A stretch of 64,000 bases of DNA, taken from NCBI RefSeq assembly GCF_002904295.1, contig NZ_PPHG01000026.1, positions 1-64,000 on the forward strand. Direction: 5' to 3'. This document shows positions 1 through 12,200 of this stretch, piece by piece. The notes under the pieces are model-generated. The model searched no databases, was not told where the DNA came from, and saw nothing but the letters and a program-made list of their open reading frames with translations. Position 1 is the stretch's first letter; each line of letters starts with the position of its first letter. The position numbers were made by a program, and so were the translations under genes. This DNA comes from Amycolatopsis sp. CA-128772. GTDB taxonomy: Bacteria > Actinomycetota > Actinomycetes > Mycobacteriales > Pseudonocardiaceae.

Positions 1-1
1 G

Positions 2-295
2 GGCGCCGGGCGGCTGGCCCACCAGCTGGCCACGTTGGACGACGCCGGGCGCGCCGCGCGGGTGGCCGACCTGGTGCGCCGCGAGGTCGCCGCGGTGCTC
101 GGGCACGCCGGCGCCGGCGCGGTCGACCCGGCGCGGTCGTTCGCCGAGCTCGGCTTCGATTCGCTGACCGCCGTCGAGCTGCGCAACCGGCTCGATGCGG
201 CCACCGGCCTGCGGCTGCCGGCCACGACCGCGTTCGACTACCCCACCCCGGCCGCGCTCGCCGGCCACCTCCGCGACCGGCTGCTCGGCGCCGGG
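2..295 (+). other. PKS-I: ACP of a module lying upstream of the window
   Basis: Acyl carrier protein domain with the phosphopantetheine attachment motif [11 protein letters not shown]; the serine codon is at 161-163. It ends the module whose KS and AT are outside the window, and shows that the gene starts further upstream. The KS that follows carries a loop (VMYNDYG) that elsewhere in this window goes with an incoming alkene, so the missing module may be a dehydrating one (inference). Confidence 0.9.
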
Positions 296-3200
296 ACCGG
301 GGGACCGGCCGTCACCCGGATCGCGGCCGCCGCCGACGACCCGATCGTCATCGTCGGCATGAGCTGCCGGTTCCCCGGTGGCATCGCTTCGCCGGAAGAC
401 CTGTGGGCGGCGGTGGCCCAGGGGCGTGACACGACGTCGCCGTTCCCGGTCAACCGCGGCTGGGACCTCGGCGCGCTGTACCACCCGGACCCCGACCACG
501 CCGGCACGTCCTACACCCGCGAGGGCGGCTTCCTGCACGACGCGGGCGAGTTCGACGCCGCGTTCTTCGGCATGAGCCCGCGCGAAGCCGAGGCGACGGA
601 CCCGCAGCAGCGGCTGCTGCTGGAGGCGTCCTGGACGGCGATCGAGCGCGCCGGGATCGACCCGCGGACCCTGCGCGGCAGCGCGACCGGGGTGTTCGCC
701 GGCGTGATGTACAACGACTACGGCCTGGTGCTGGCCGGCGGTGACTTCGAAGGCTTCCAGGGCAGCGGCACGGCGTCGAGCGTCGTGTCCGGCCGGGTCG
801 CCTACGCGCTCGGCCTCGAAGGCCCGGCGATCACCGTGGACACGGCGTGTTCGTCGTCGCTGGTCGCGCTGCACTGGGCGGCGCACGCGCTGCGGTCGGG
901 GGAGTGCTCGCTCGCCCTCGCTGGCGGCGTGACGGTGATGTCCACCCCGAACTCGTTCGTCGAATTCTCCCGCCAGCGCGGCCTTTCCCCCGACGGCCGG
1001 TGCCGGTCCTATTCGGACGACGCCGACGGCGTCGGCTGGTCCGAAGGCGTCGCCGTGCTGGTGCTGGAGCGGATGTCGGACGCGCGCCGGCACGGCCACC
1101 GCGTGCTCGCCGTGCTGCGGGGTTCGGCGATCAACTCCGACGGCGCCTCCAACGGCCTGACCGCACCGAACGGGCCGTCGCAGCAGCGCGTGATCCGCGC
1201 CGCGCTGGCGGCGTCCGGGCTGGCCGGCGCGGACGTCGACGTCGTCGAGGGGCACGGCACCGGCACGACCCTCGGCGACCCGATCGAGGCCCAGGCGCTG
1301 CTGGCCACCTACGGGCAGGACCGGCCGGCGCCGCTGCTGCTCGGTTCGGTGAAGTCCAACATCGGGCACACGCAGGCCGCGGCCGGTGTCGCCGGGATCA
1401 TCAAGATGGTCCTGGCGATGGCGCACGGCACGGTGCCGGCTTCGCTGCACGCGGGCACGCCGTCGTCCCATGTGGACTGGACGACCGGCGCGGTCGCGCT
1501 GGCTTCGTCGGCGACACCGTGGCCGGCTTCGGACCGGCCGCGGCGTGCGGGCGTCTCGTCGTTCGGCATCAGCGGGACCAACGCGCACGTCGTGCTGGAA
1601 GCCGCGCCGGAGGTGTCGCTGCCGCCCGCCGAAACCCGCGAGGACGCACCGCTGCTGCTTTCGGCGCGGACCGCGGAAGGCCTGCGCGCGCAGGCGGCGA
1701 ACCTGGCCCGGCTCGACGTCCCGCGGGGCGATCTCGCGTGGTCGCTGGCGACGACGCGGACGGCGTTCGAGCACCGGGCCGTGCTGCTCGGCCCGGACGT
1801 GCCGACGGCCCTCGCGTCGCTGGCGGCCGGCGCTCCGGCACCGGGCGTGGTCCAGGGGACGGCCGCCGGTGGCGGCCTGGCCTTCGTCTTCCCCGGTCAG
1901 GGCGCGCAGCGGCTCGGCATGGGCCGGGAGCTGGCTGCGCGGTTCCCGGTGTTCGCTTCCGTGTTCGGCGACGTCCTGGACCGGTGCGACCCGGGCCTGC
2001 GCGACGTCGTCCGGGGTGCGGACGCGGCCGCGCTGGACCGGACCGGGAACGCGCAGCCGGCGCTGTTCGCGTTCGGCGTGGCGGCGTTCCGGCTGCTGGA
2101 GTCGTGGGGCGTGCGCCCGGACGTCGTCGCCGGGCATTCGGTCGGCGAGATCGCGGCGGCGCACGTTTCCGGGGTGCTGTCGCTCGAGGATGCCTGCACG
2201 CTGGTGTCGGCCCGCGCCCGGCTGATGGAGGCGCTGCCGCCCGGCGGGGCCATGGTCGCGGTCCGGGCGTCCGAAGCGGACGTGCGCGCGGTGCTGGTGG
2301 ACGGGGTCGACCTGGCCGCCGTGAACGGGCCGGAGTCGGTGGTGCTCTCGGGTGCCGAAGAGGCGGTGCTGGCGGTCGCGGCCCGCTTCGGCAAGACGAC
2401 GCGGCTGTCGGTGTCGCACGCGTTCCACTCGCACCTGATGGACCCGATGCTGGAGCCGTTCCGCGCGGTGGTCTCGTCGTTGCGGTTCTCTTCGCCGGTC
2501 CTGCCCTTCGTTTCCCCGGGTGAGGTGTGTTCACCGGAGTACTGGGTCGAGCACGTGCGGGCGACGGTCCGCTTCACCGAGACGGTCGCGGACACCGCGT
2601 CCACGTACCTGGAACTGGGACCGGACGGCACGCTCTCGGCCCTGCTCGACCGGCCGGGCACGGTGCCGCTGCTGCGCAAGGACCGCCCGGAGGCGGAGGC
2701 GGCGGTGACCGCACTGGCCGCGTTGCACACACGCGGCTGCGCGGTGGACTGGCGCGCGTACCTGGGCGGCGGCCGCACGGTGGACCTGCCGACGTACCCG
2801 TTCCAGCGCGAGCACTACTGGGCGGCGCCGGTGCCGCGGCCTTCGGAGCAGGCGGAGGGCCCGCTGTGGGCGGCGATCGGCCGCGGTGACGCGACGGAGC
2901 TGGCCGGGTTGCTGGACCTGGGGGAGGAGCAGCGGTCGTCACTGGAGACGCTGCTCCCGGCGCTGACCGGCTGGCGCGACCGCCGCGCGGCCGAGGAGAC
3001 GGCGAAGTCCTGGCGGTACCGGGTGGAGTGGACGCCGTTCCGGACCGCGGAGACCCCGGCCCTGAGCGGCCGCTGGCTGCTGGTGACGACGGGCGCGGAC
3101 GAAGGCGCGGAGGTCGAGGCGGCGCTGACCGCCCACGGTGCCACGGTGACCCGCATCGCCACCGCGGACCTCGCGACGGCGCCGGCGGACGCTGTGACTG

Positions 3201-6200
3201 CGGAAACCCCTGCGGGGGACGGCGACTCGCGCGCTGTGGATGCGGCCGAGCGCGGGTCTGTCGCGGGCCCCGGCCGCGCTGCCCCCGCCGCGGATTCGGC
3301 CGAGCGCGGGCCCGCCGCGGGTCCGGGCCGCGCCACCCTCGCTGCGGATCCGGCCGAGCGCGGGCCCGCTGCGGGCCCGGGCCGCGCTGCCCTCGCCGCA
3401 GATCCGGCCGAGCGCGGGCCCGCCGCGGCCCCCGGCCGTGCCGTCCTTGCCGCGGCCCTGACCGCGGCCGGGCCGGTCGAAGGCGTCATCCACCTGCCCG
3501 CCTCCGGTGACCGCGGCCTCGAAGACCTCCTCGTCCTCGTGCAGGCCCTCACCGACACCGGCCTCGAAGCCCGCCTCTGGTGCCTCACCTCCGGTGCCGT
3601 CGCCACGGCGGGCGACCGCGGCCCCGACCCCGTCGCCGCGCGGATCTGGGGCTTCGGGCGGACCGTCGCGCTCGAACACCCCGCGCTCTGGGGCGGCCTG
3701 GTCGACCTGCCCGCCGCTCTCGACCTGCCTGCCGGCCGGCGGCTCGCGGCCGTGCTGGCCGGGACCGGCGGCGAAGACCAGGTGGCCCTCCGGCCCCAAG
3801 GCGCCTTCGGCCGGCGCATCACGCGCTACCGGCCCACCGAATCCGCCGGCCGCTTCCACGCGCGCGGCACCGTCCTCGTCACCGGCGGCACCGGCGCCCT
3901 CGGCGCGTCCGTCGCCCGGTGGCTCGCGCACGCCGGCGCCGAGCACCTCGTGCTCGTCAGCCGCCGCGGCCCGGACGCGCCGGGCGCCGGAAACCTCCGC
4001 GAAGAACTCACCGAAGCCGGCGTCCGCGTCACCATCGCCGCGGTCGACGTCGGCGACCGGGCCGCCGTCGAAGCCCTGCTCCGGCAGCACCCCGGCCTGA
4101 CCGGTGTCGTGCACACCGCCGGTGTCGCGCAGGCGATGGACCCCGTCCACACGACGGACTTCGCCGGGCTCACCCGCGTCATGGCCGCCAAGACGACCGG
4201 CGCGGCGCACCTCGACACCCTCCTCGCCGGCCACGACCTGGACTTCTTCCTGCTCTTCGGCTCGGTCGCCGGCGTCTGGGGCAGCGGTGGCCAGGCCGCC
4301 TACGCCGCCGGGAACGCCTACCTCGACGCCCTCGCCGAGGCCCGCCGGAGCACCGGTCGTCCGGCGACCGCCATCGCGTGGGGCGCGTGGGCCGAGGAGG
4401 GCATGGCCACCGACGAGCACGTCGCCCGCCAGCTGAGCCGCCGCGGGCTCGGCTTCCTGCCGGCCGGGCACGCCCTCGCCGAGCTGGAACGCGCCCTGGT
4501 TCGCGACGACACCGCCGTCGTCGTCGCCGACGTCGCCTGGGACACCTTCCTGCCCGTCTTCACCGCCACCCGCGCCTCCCGGCTGTTCGACGCCTTCGCC
4601 GAGGCGCAGCCCGTCGCCGTCACGGCCGCGGTCAGCGCCTTCGCCGCGCGGTTCGCCGGGATGTCCGGGGACGAACGCGACCGCGCGCTGCTCGACCTGG
4701 TCCGCACCGAGGCCGCCGCCGTGCTCGGGCACGGCACCGCGGACGCCGTCGCCGAGGAACGCGCCTTCCGCGACCTCGGGTTCGACTCGCTGACCGCCGT
4801 CGAGCTCCGCCGCCGCCTCGCCGACGCCACCGGGCTCGCGCTGCCCGCGACGCTCGTGTTCGACCACCCGACCCCGCTCGGCCTGGTCGCGTTCCTGCGC
4901 ACCGAGATCGACGGCTCGGGCACCGCCGAGGCCGTCGCCGCCGCGACGGGCGCCACCGACGAGCCGATCGCCATCGTCGGCATCGGCTGCCGCTTCCCCG
5001 GCGGTGTCGCCACGCCCGAGCAGCTCTGGGACCTGGTCACCGCGGGCGTGGACGCGATCTCGCCGTTCCCCGGCGACCGCGGCTGGGACGCCGCCGGCCT
5101 GTTCGACCCCGATCCCGAACGCGGCGGCAAGACCTACTCGACGCTGGGCGGGTTCCTCGAGAACGCCGGCGAGTTCGACGCCGGATTCTTCGGCATCTCG
5201 CCCCGCGAGGCGCTGTCGATGGATCCGCAGCAGCGGCTGCTGCTCGAAGTGTCGTGGGAGGCGTTCGAGCGCGCGGGCGTCGACCCGGCGTCCGTGCGGG
5301 GCAGCCGGACCGGCGTGTTCGTCGGCTCCAGCTTCCAGGACTACGGCGTCGCGACCGGCGACGGCACCGAAGGCCACCTCGTCACCGGCACCATCCCGAG
5401 TGTCCTTTCCGGACGGTTGTCGTACCTGTTCGGCTTCGAAGGGCCGTCGGTCACCGTCGACACGGCGTGCTCGTCGTCGCTGGTCGCGCTGCACCTGGCC
5501 TGCCAGTCGCTGCGCTCCGGCGAGTCCGAGCTGGCCATCGCGGGCGGCGTCACGGTGATGGCCTCGCCCGACCCGTTCGTGGCGTTCAGCCGTCAGCGCG
5601 CGCTGGCCTTCGACGGCCGCTGCAAGGCGTTCTCCGACGAAGGCGACGGCATGTCCCTCGCCGAAGGCGCCGGGATGCTCGTGCTGGAACGGCTGTCCGA
5701 GGCCCAGCGCCACGGGCACCCGATTCTCGCCGTCGTGCGCGGGACCGCGGTCAACTCCGACGGCGCGTCCAACGGCCTCACCGCGCCCAACGGCCCGTCG
5801 CAGCAGCGCGTCATCCGCCAAGCGCTGGCCAACGCCGGGCTGGCACCGTCCGAAGTGGACGCCGTGGACGCGCACGGCACCGGCACCGCGCTCGGCGACC
5901 CGATCGAGGCCCAGGCGCTGCAGGCCACCTACGGCCGCGACCGCGAACGCCCGCTGCTGGTCGGCTCGGTGAAGTCCAACATCGGGCACACCCAGTCCGC
6001 CGCCGGCGTCGCCAGCCTGATCAAGATGGTGCACGCGATGCGCCACGGCGTGCTGCCGCGCACCCTGCACGTGGCCAAGCCGTCCACGAAGATCGACTGG
6101 TCGGCCGGGGCGATCGAGCTGCTCGGCGAGCCGGCGGCGTGGCCGGAGACCGGGCGCCCGCGCCGCGCCGGCGTGTCGTCGTTCGGCATCAGCGGCACCA

Positions 6201-9200
6201 ACGCCCACGCGATCATCGAGGCCGCACCCGCGGCCGAAACCGCCCCGGAACCCGGGTCCACCGGTCCGGTGGGGTGGCCGCTGTCGGCCAAGAGCACGCC
6301 CGCCCTGCAGGCACAGGCGGCGCGGCTGCTGGATTTCCTGACCGACGAGCATCCGGTCGACGTCGCCCGGACGCTCGCCCGCCACCGCGCGGTGTTCGAG
6401 CAGCGGGCCGTGGTGGTCGGCGAGGACCTCGCCGACCTGCGCCGCGGCCTGGCCGCGCTCGCCGGGGGCACCGCCGACCCCGCGCTCGTGCAGGGCACGG
6501 CCAAACGGTCCGGCGCACCGGTGTTCGTCTTCCCGGGCCAGGACTCGCAGTGGCTCGGCATGGCCCGGGAGCTGCTGACGACCTCGCCGGTGTTCGCCGG
6601 GCGGATGGCCGAGTGCGCCGCCGCGCTCGAGCCCTTCGTCGGGTGGTCGCTCGCGGACGTGCTGCACGACGATTCCCTGACCCGGGTCGACGTCGTCCAG
6701 CCCGTGCTGTGGGCCGTGCTCGTGTCGCTGGCCGAGCTGTGGCGCGCGCACGGTGTCGAGCCGGTCGCGGTGATCGGGCACTCGCAGGGCGAGATCGCCG
6801 CGGCGTGCGTCGCGGGTGCCCTGTCGCTCGAGGACGGTGCGCGCGTGGTGGCGCTGCGGTCGAAGCTGATCGCCGAGCACCTGTCGGGACACGGCGCCAT
6901 GCTGTCGGTCGTCGCGGGCCGGGACGAGGTGCTCGCCCTGATCGGGGACCTGGCCGACCGGATCGCCGTCGCCGCGGTGAACGGGCCGCGGTCGGTCACC
7001 GTGTCCGGCGAGCCCGCCGCGCTGGCGGAGCTGGAGGTCCGGCTGGCGAAGGCCGGGCTGATGCGCTGGCGGCTGGACGGCGTCGACTTCGCCGCCCACT
7101 CGCCGCAGGTCGACGGCATCGCGGCCGAGCTGGCCGAGCTGCTGGCGCCGGTCTCCCCGCGGGCCACCGGCGTGCGGTGCTATTCGACGGTGACCGGCGG
7201 GCTGGTCGAGCCGGCCGAGCTGACCGGCGAATACTGGTGCCGCAACCTGCGCGGCACGGTCGAGTTCGCCGCGGCTCTGGGGGCCGCGGTCGCCGACGGC
7301 CACTCGGTGTTCGTGGAGTCGAGCCCGCACCCGGTGTTCGGCATGGCGATCGGCGAGCTGGCCGAGGCCGCGGGGGTGCCGGTCACGGCGCTGGGCACGC
7401 TGCGCCGCGACGACGGCGGGGTGGCGCGGTTCCTCAAGTCGCTCGCCGAGGCCCACACGCGCGGGGTCGCGGTCGACTGGGCGGACACCCTCACCGGCGG
7501 CCGGCGAGTCGACTTGCCGACGTACGCGTTCCAGCACGAGCACTACTGGGCGATCGGCGAAACCGGAACCGGGGCGGCGGCTCCGGCCGACGACGAGCTG
7601 TGGCAGGCGATCGCCCGCGACGACCGGGCGGGGCTCACGAGCCTGCTCGACCTCGACGACCGGCAACGGACCGCCCTGGACGAACTGCTGCCCGCGTTGT
7701 CGGGCTGGCACGCCCGCCGCGACGAAGCGTCCACTGTGGACTCGTGGCGGTACCGGATCGCGTGGCGCCCGGTCCGCCCGGCGGGGACGACGCTGTCCGG
7801 CACCTGGCTGGTCCTCGGCGCCGGCGAGCCGGGCGAGGAGGAGGTCGCGGCGGCCCTGCGCTCCCACGGCGCCCGGGTCCGCCCGGTCGTGCTGGGTGCG
7901 GACCAGGTCGGCCGCGACGACCTGGCCGCGGCCCTCGCCGGCGCGGCCGGCCCCGCGGAGGGTGATCCGGGCGAGGTCGCCGGGATCGTCTCCCTCCTCG
8001 CCGCCGATCACGCCCCCACCGACCACCCGGGTCTCGACCGCGGCCTGCTCCGCACCCTTTCCCTCGTCCAGGCCGTCGCCGGGACCGAGCCCGCGCCGCG
8101 CGTCTGGGCGCTCACCCGCGGCGCCGTCTCCACCGGGCCCGCCGACCCCATCCGCGATCCCGCCCAGGCCCAGGTGCACGGCCTCGGCTGGTCGGCCGCC
8201 CTCGAACACCCCGCGCACTGGGGCGGGCTCGTCGACCTGCCCGAAACGCTCGACGCGGCCGCCGCGCGGCGGCTCGTCGCCGTCCTGGCCGGGGCCGGGG
8301 ACGAAGACCAGCTCGCGATCCGCTCCGGGGGCGTCTTCGCCCGCCGCCTCGTGCCCGCGCCGGTCGGCGGCGCACCGCGGCGCGCCTGGCGGCCCCACGG
8401 CACCGCCATCATCACCGGCGGCACCGGCACCCTCGGCCCGCACCTGGCCCGCCGGCTCGCCGCCGAAGGCGTCGAGCACCTCGTCCTCACCGGGCGCCGC
8501 GGGCCGGACGCCCCCGGGGCCCAGGCCCTGCTGGCCGAACTCGGCACGTCGGCCGAGGTGGTGTCGCTCGACATCACCGACCGGGCCGCCGTCGCCGCGC
8601 TGATCGGCCGCCTCAAGGACGAGGGCCGGCGGATCACCACCGTGGTGCACACCGCCGCGCACATCGCACTGGCCCCGCTCACCGGCACCGACGCGACCGC
8701 CTTCGCCGAGGTGCTCGACGCCAAGGTCACCGGCGCGACGAACCTCGACGCCGTCCTCGACGAGCTCCTCGACGAGGGCGAACTCGAACACTTCGTGCTC
8801 TACTCCTCGACCGCCGGGCTGTGGGGCAGCGGGGACCACGGTGCCTACTCCGCCGCCAACGCCCACCTCGTCGCCCTCGCCGAGCAGCGGCGCGCCCGCG
8901 GGGTCCCGGCCACCACCGTCGCCTGGGGCATTTGGGCCGACGACCGCGAGCTCGGCCGGGTCGACCCCGGCCGGATCCTGCGCAGCGGCCTGCGGTTCAT
9001 GGAACCGCGGCTGGCGCTGGCCGGGCTCGAGCGCGCGCTCGCCGACGACGAGACGTCGCTGCTCATCGCCGATCTTGACTGGGACCGCTACCACCCGGTC
9101 TTCACGTCGGTGCGGCCCAGCCCGCTGTTCTCCGAGCTGCCCGCCGTCCGCGAGCTCGCCGGAGCGGCCGCCGGCCCCGCGGACGCGTCGGCGTTCGCGA

Positions 9201-12200
9201 GCCGGGTCCGGGCGCTGCCCGCGACCGCCGGACGCCGGCTGGTCGTCGACCTCGTGCGCGCCGAAGCGGCCGCCGTGCTCGGGCACTCCGGCGGGGACGC
9301 CGTCGAAGCCGAACGCGCCTTCCGCGAGCTGGGCTTCGACTCGCTCACCGCGGTCGACCTGCGCAACCGGCTCGAGGTCGTCACCGGGCTCGGCCTGCCC
9401 AGCACCGTCGTCTTCGACTACCCGAACGCCGGAACGCTCGCCGGGTTCATCCTGTCCACCCTCGACGGCCCGGTGACCGGCGAGACCGCCGTGGTGGCCA
9501 CCGCCACCGACGAACCCATCGCCATCGTGGGCATGAGCTGCCGGTTCCCCGGCGGGGTCACCTCGCCGGAAGCGTTGTGGGACCTGGTCATCGGCGGCGG
9601 CGACGCGATCTCGTCGTTCCCGCCCGACCGCGGCTGGGACGCCGCCGGGCTGTTCGACGCCGACCCCGACCGCAGCGGCAAGACCTACTCGACGCTCGGC
9701 GGCTTCCTCGACGGCGTCGCCGACTTCGACGCCGGGTTCTTCGGCATCTCGCCGCGCGAGGCCCTGTCGATGGACCCGCAGCAGCGCCTGCTCCTCGAAG
9801 TCGCCTGGGAGACCTTCGAACGCGCCGGGGTCGACCCGGCCGCGGCGCGCGGCAGCCGGACCGGCGTGTTCGTCGGCGCCAGCTACCAGGACTACAGCTC
9901 GACCGTGCTCAACGCGGCCGAGGGGTCCGAAGGCCACATGATCACCGGCGCGGTGTCGAGTGTCCTTTCCGGACGGATCGCCTACCTGTTCGGGCTGGAG
10001 GGCCCGGCCGTCACGCTGGACACGGCGTGCTCGTCGTCGCTGGTGGCGCTGCACCTGGCGTGCCAGTCGCTGCGCTCGGGTGAGAGCTCGCTCGCGCTCG
10101 CCGGCGGGGTCACCGTGATGGCGACGCCGGCGCCGTGGATCGGGTTCAGCCGCCAGCGCGCGATGGCCCCCGACGGCCGCTGCAAGGCCTACTCCGACGA
10201 CGCCGACGGCATGAGCCTGGCCGAAGGCGTCGGGCTCGTCCTGGTCGAACGGCTCTCGGACGCCCGGCGCAACGGCCACGAGATCCTCGCCGTCGTCCGC
10301 GGCTCGGCGATGAACTCCGACGGCGCCTCCAACGGCATGACCGCCCCGAACGGGCCGTCGCAGCAACGCGTGATCCGCCAGGCCCTGGCGAGCGCCGGGT
10401 TGTCCGCTTCGGACATCGACGCGGTCGAAGGCCACGGCACCGGCACGCCGCTCGGCGACCCGATCGAGGTCCAGGCCCTGCAGGCCGCCTACGGCCGTGA
10501 CCGCGAACGGCCGCTGCTGCTCGGCTCGGTCAAGTCCAACCTCGGCCACACGCAGATGGCCTCCGGGATCGCCGGGGTGCTCAAGCTCATCATGGCCATG
10601 CGCCACGGCGTGCTGCCGCAAACCCTGCACGCGGGCACGCCGTCGTCGCACATCGACTGGTCGAGCGGCGCGATCCGGCTGCTCGGCGAGGCGACCGCGT
10701 GGCCGGAGACCGGCGCGCCCCGGCGGGCGGCGGTGTCGTCGTTCGGCCTGAGCGGCACGAACGTCCACACGGTACTGGAGCAGGCTCCCGAGCCGGTCGC
10801 GGTCGACGAGCCGGAGCCGGTGGTGCCCGGGACCGTGCCCGTGGTGGTGTCGGCCCGGACGCCGGAGGCCCTGCGCGCCCAGGCCGCCCGGCTGCGCGGG
10901 TGGCCGGGGGAGCCGGCCGACCTCGCCTTCACCCTCGCTACGGCCCGCGCCGACCTGAGCCACCGGGCGGTGATCCTGGCCGCCACTCGCGACGAGATCC
11001 AAAGCGGGCTCAAGGCGATCGCCGACGACGAATCCGCCACGCACGTCCTGCGCGGCACGTCGGCGACCCGGCCCACGACGGCGTTCCTCTTCACCGGGCA
11101 GGGCAGCCAGCGGCCGGGCGCCGGTCGTGACCTGTACGAGCGGTTCCCGGTGTTCGCCGAGGCCCTCGACGAAGTCCTCGCGCACCTCGGGCTGGATCAG
11201 CGGCTGCTCTTCAGCGAGCCGGAAGCGAAGCAGCTGAACGAAACCCGGTACGCCCAGCCCACGCTGTTCGCGATCGAAGTCGCGTTGTTCCGGCTCCTCG
11301 AGTCCTGGGACGTGCGGCCCGACCACGTCGCCGGGCACTCCGTCGGCGAGATCGCCGCCGCGCACGTCGCCGGGGTCCTGTCCCTGGCCGACGCGGCAAC
11401 GCTGGTGCAGGCCCGCGGCCGGCTCATGCAGGCCCTCCCGGCCGGCGGTGCGATGGTCTCGATCCGCGCGAGCGAGGCCGACGTCCGCGCGCAGGTGCCG
11501 GACGGCGTCGACATCGCGGCGGTCAACGGGCCTGAGTCCATTGTGGTATCCGGACCCGAAGAAGCCGTGCTCGCCTTCGCGGAGCGGTTCGAGAAGACCA
11601 AGCGGCTGACCGTGTCCCACGCCTTCCACTCCGCGCTGATGGACCCGATGCTGGCCGAGTTCCGCGGCGCCATCGCCGGGCTCACCTTCTCGGCACCGGA
11701 ACTGCCGTTCGTGTCCACTGTCGCCGGCGCGGACCTCGCCGACGGCCCGGACTACTGGGTGCGCCACGCCCGCGAGGCCGTCCGGTTCGCCGACGCGCTC
11801 ACGACCCTCGACGAAGCCGGGGTCACTGCCTACATCGAACTCGGGCCCGACGCGGTCCTGTCGGCGATGTCCACCGCGAAACCGATGCTGCGCAAGGACC
11901 GGCCGGAGGAGGAGACCGTCGCCGCGGTGCTCGGCGACCTGCACGCGCGCGGCTACCGGCCGGACTGGTCCGCGTTCTTCGCCGGGACCGGCGCCCGCCG
12001 GATCGACCTGCCCACGTACGCCTTCCAACGGTCCCGCTACTGGCCGGAACCCGCCGCGGCGGCACCGGAGGCCGACACCGGTTTCTGGACCGCGTTGGAA
12101 GCGGCCGACGTCGAAGAGCTGTCGACCACTTTGGACGTCGATCGGGACGCGCTCGGCACCGTGCTGCCCGCGCTCACCGCGTGGCGCCACCGCGTGCGCG

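Noticed and set aside
35-60. TTG at 35 as the start of PKS-I
   Set aside because: It falls inside an ACP domain and the frame is open to the window edge, so the gene starts upstream.
3248-3463. CRISPR-like array
   Set aside because: Units are contiguous, coding and without unique spacers.
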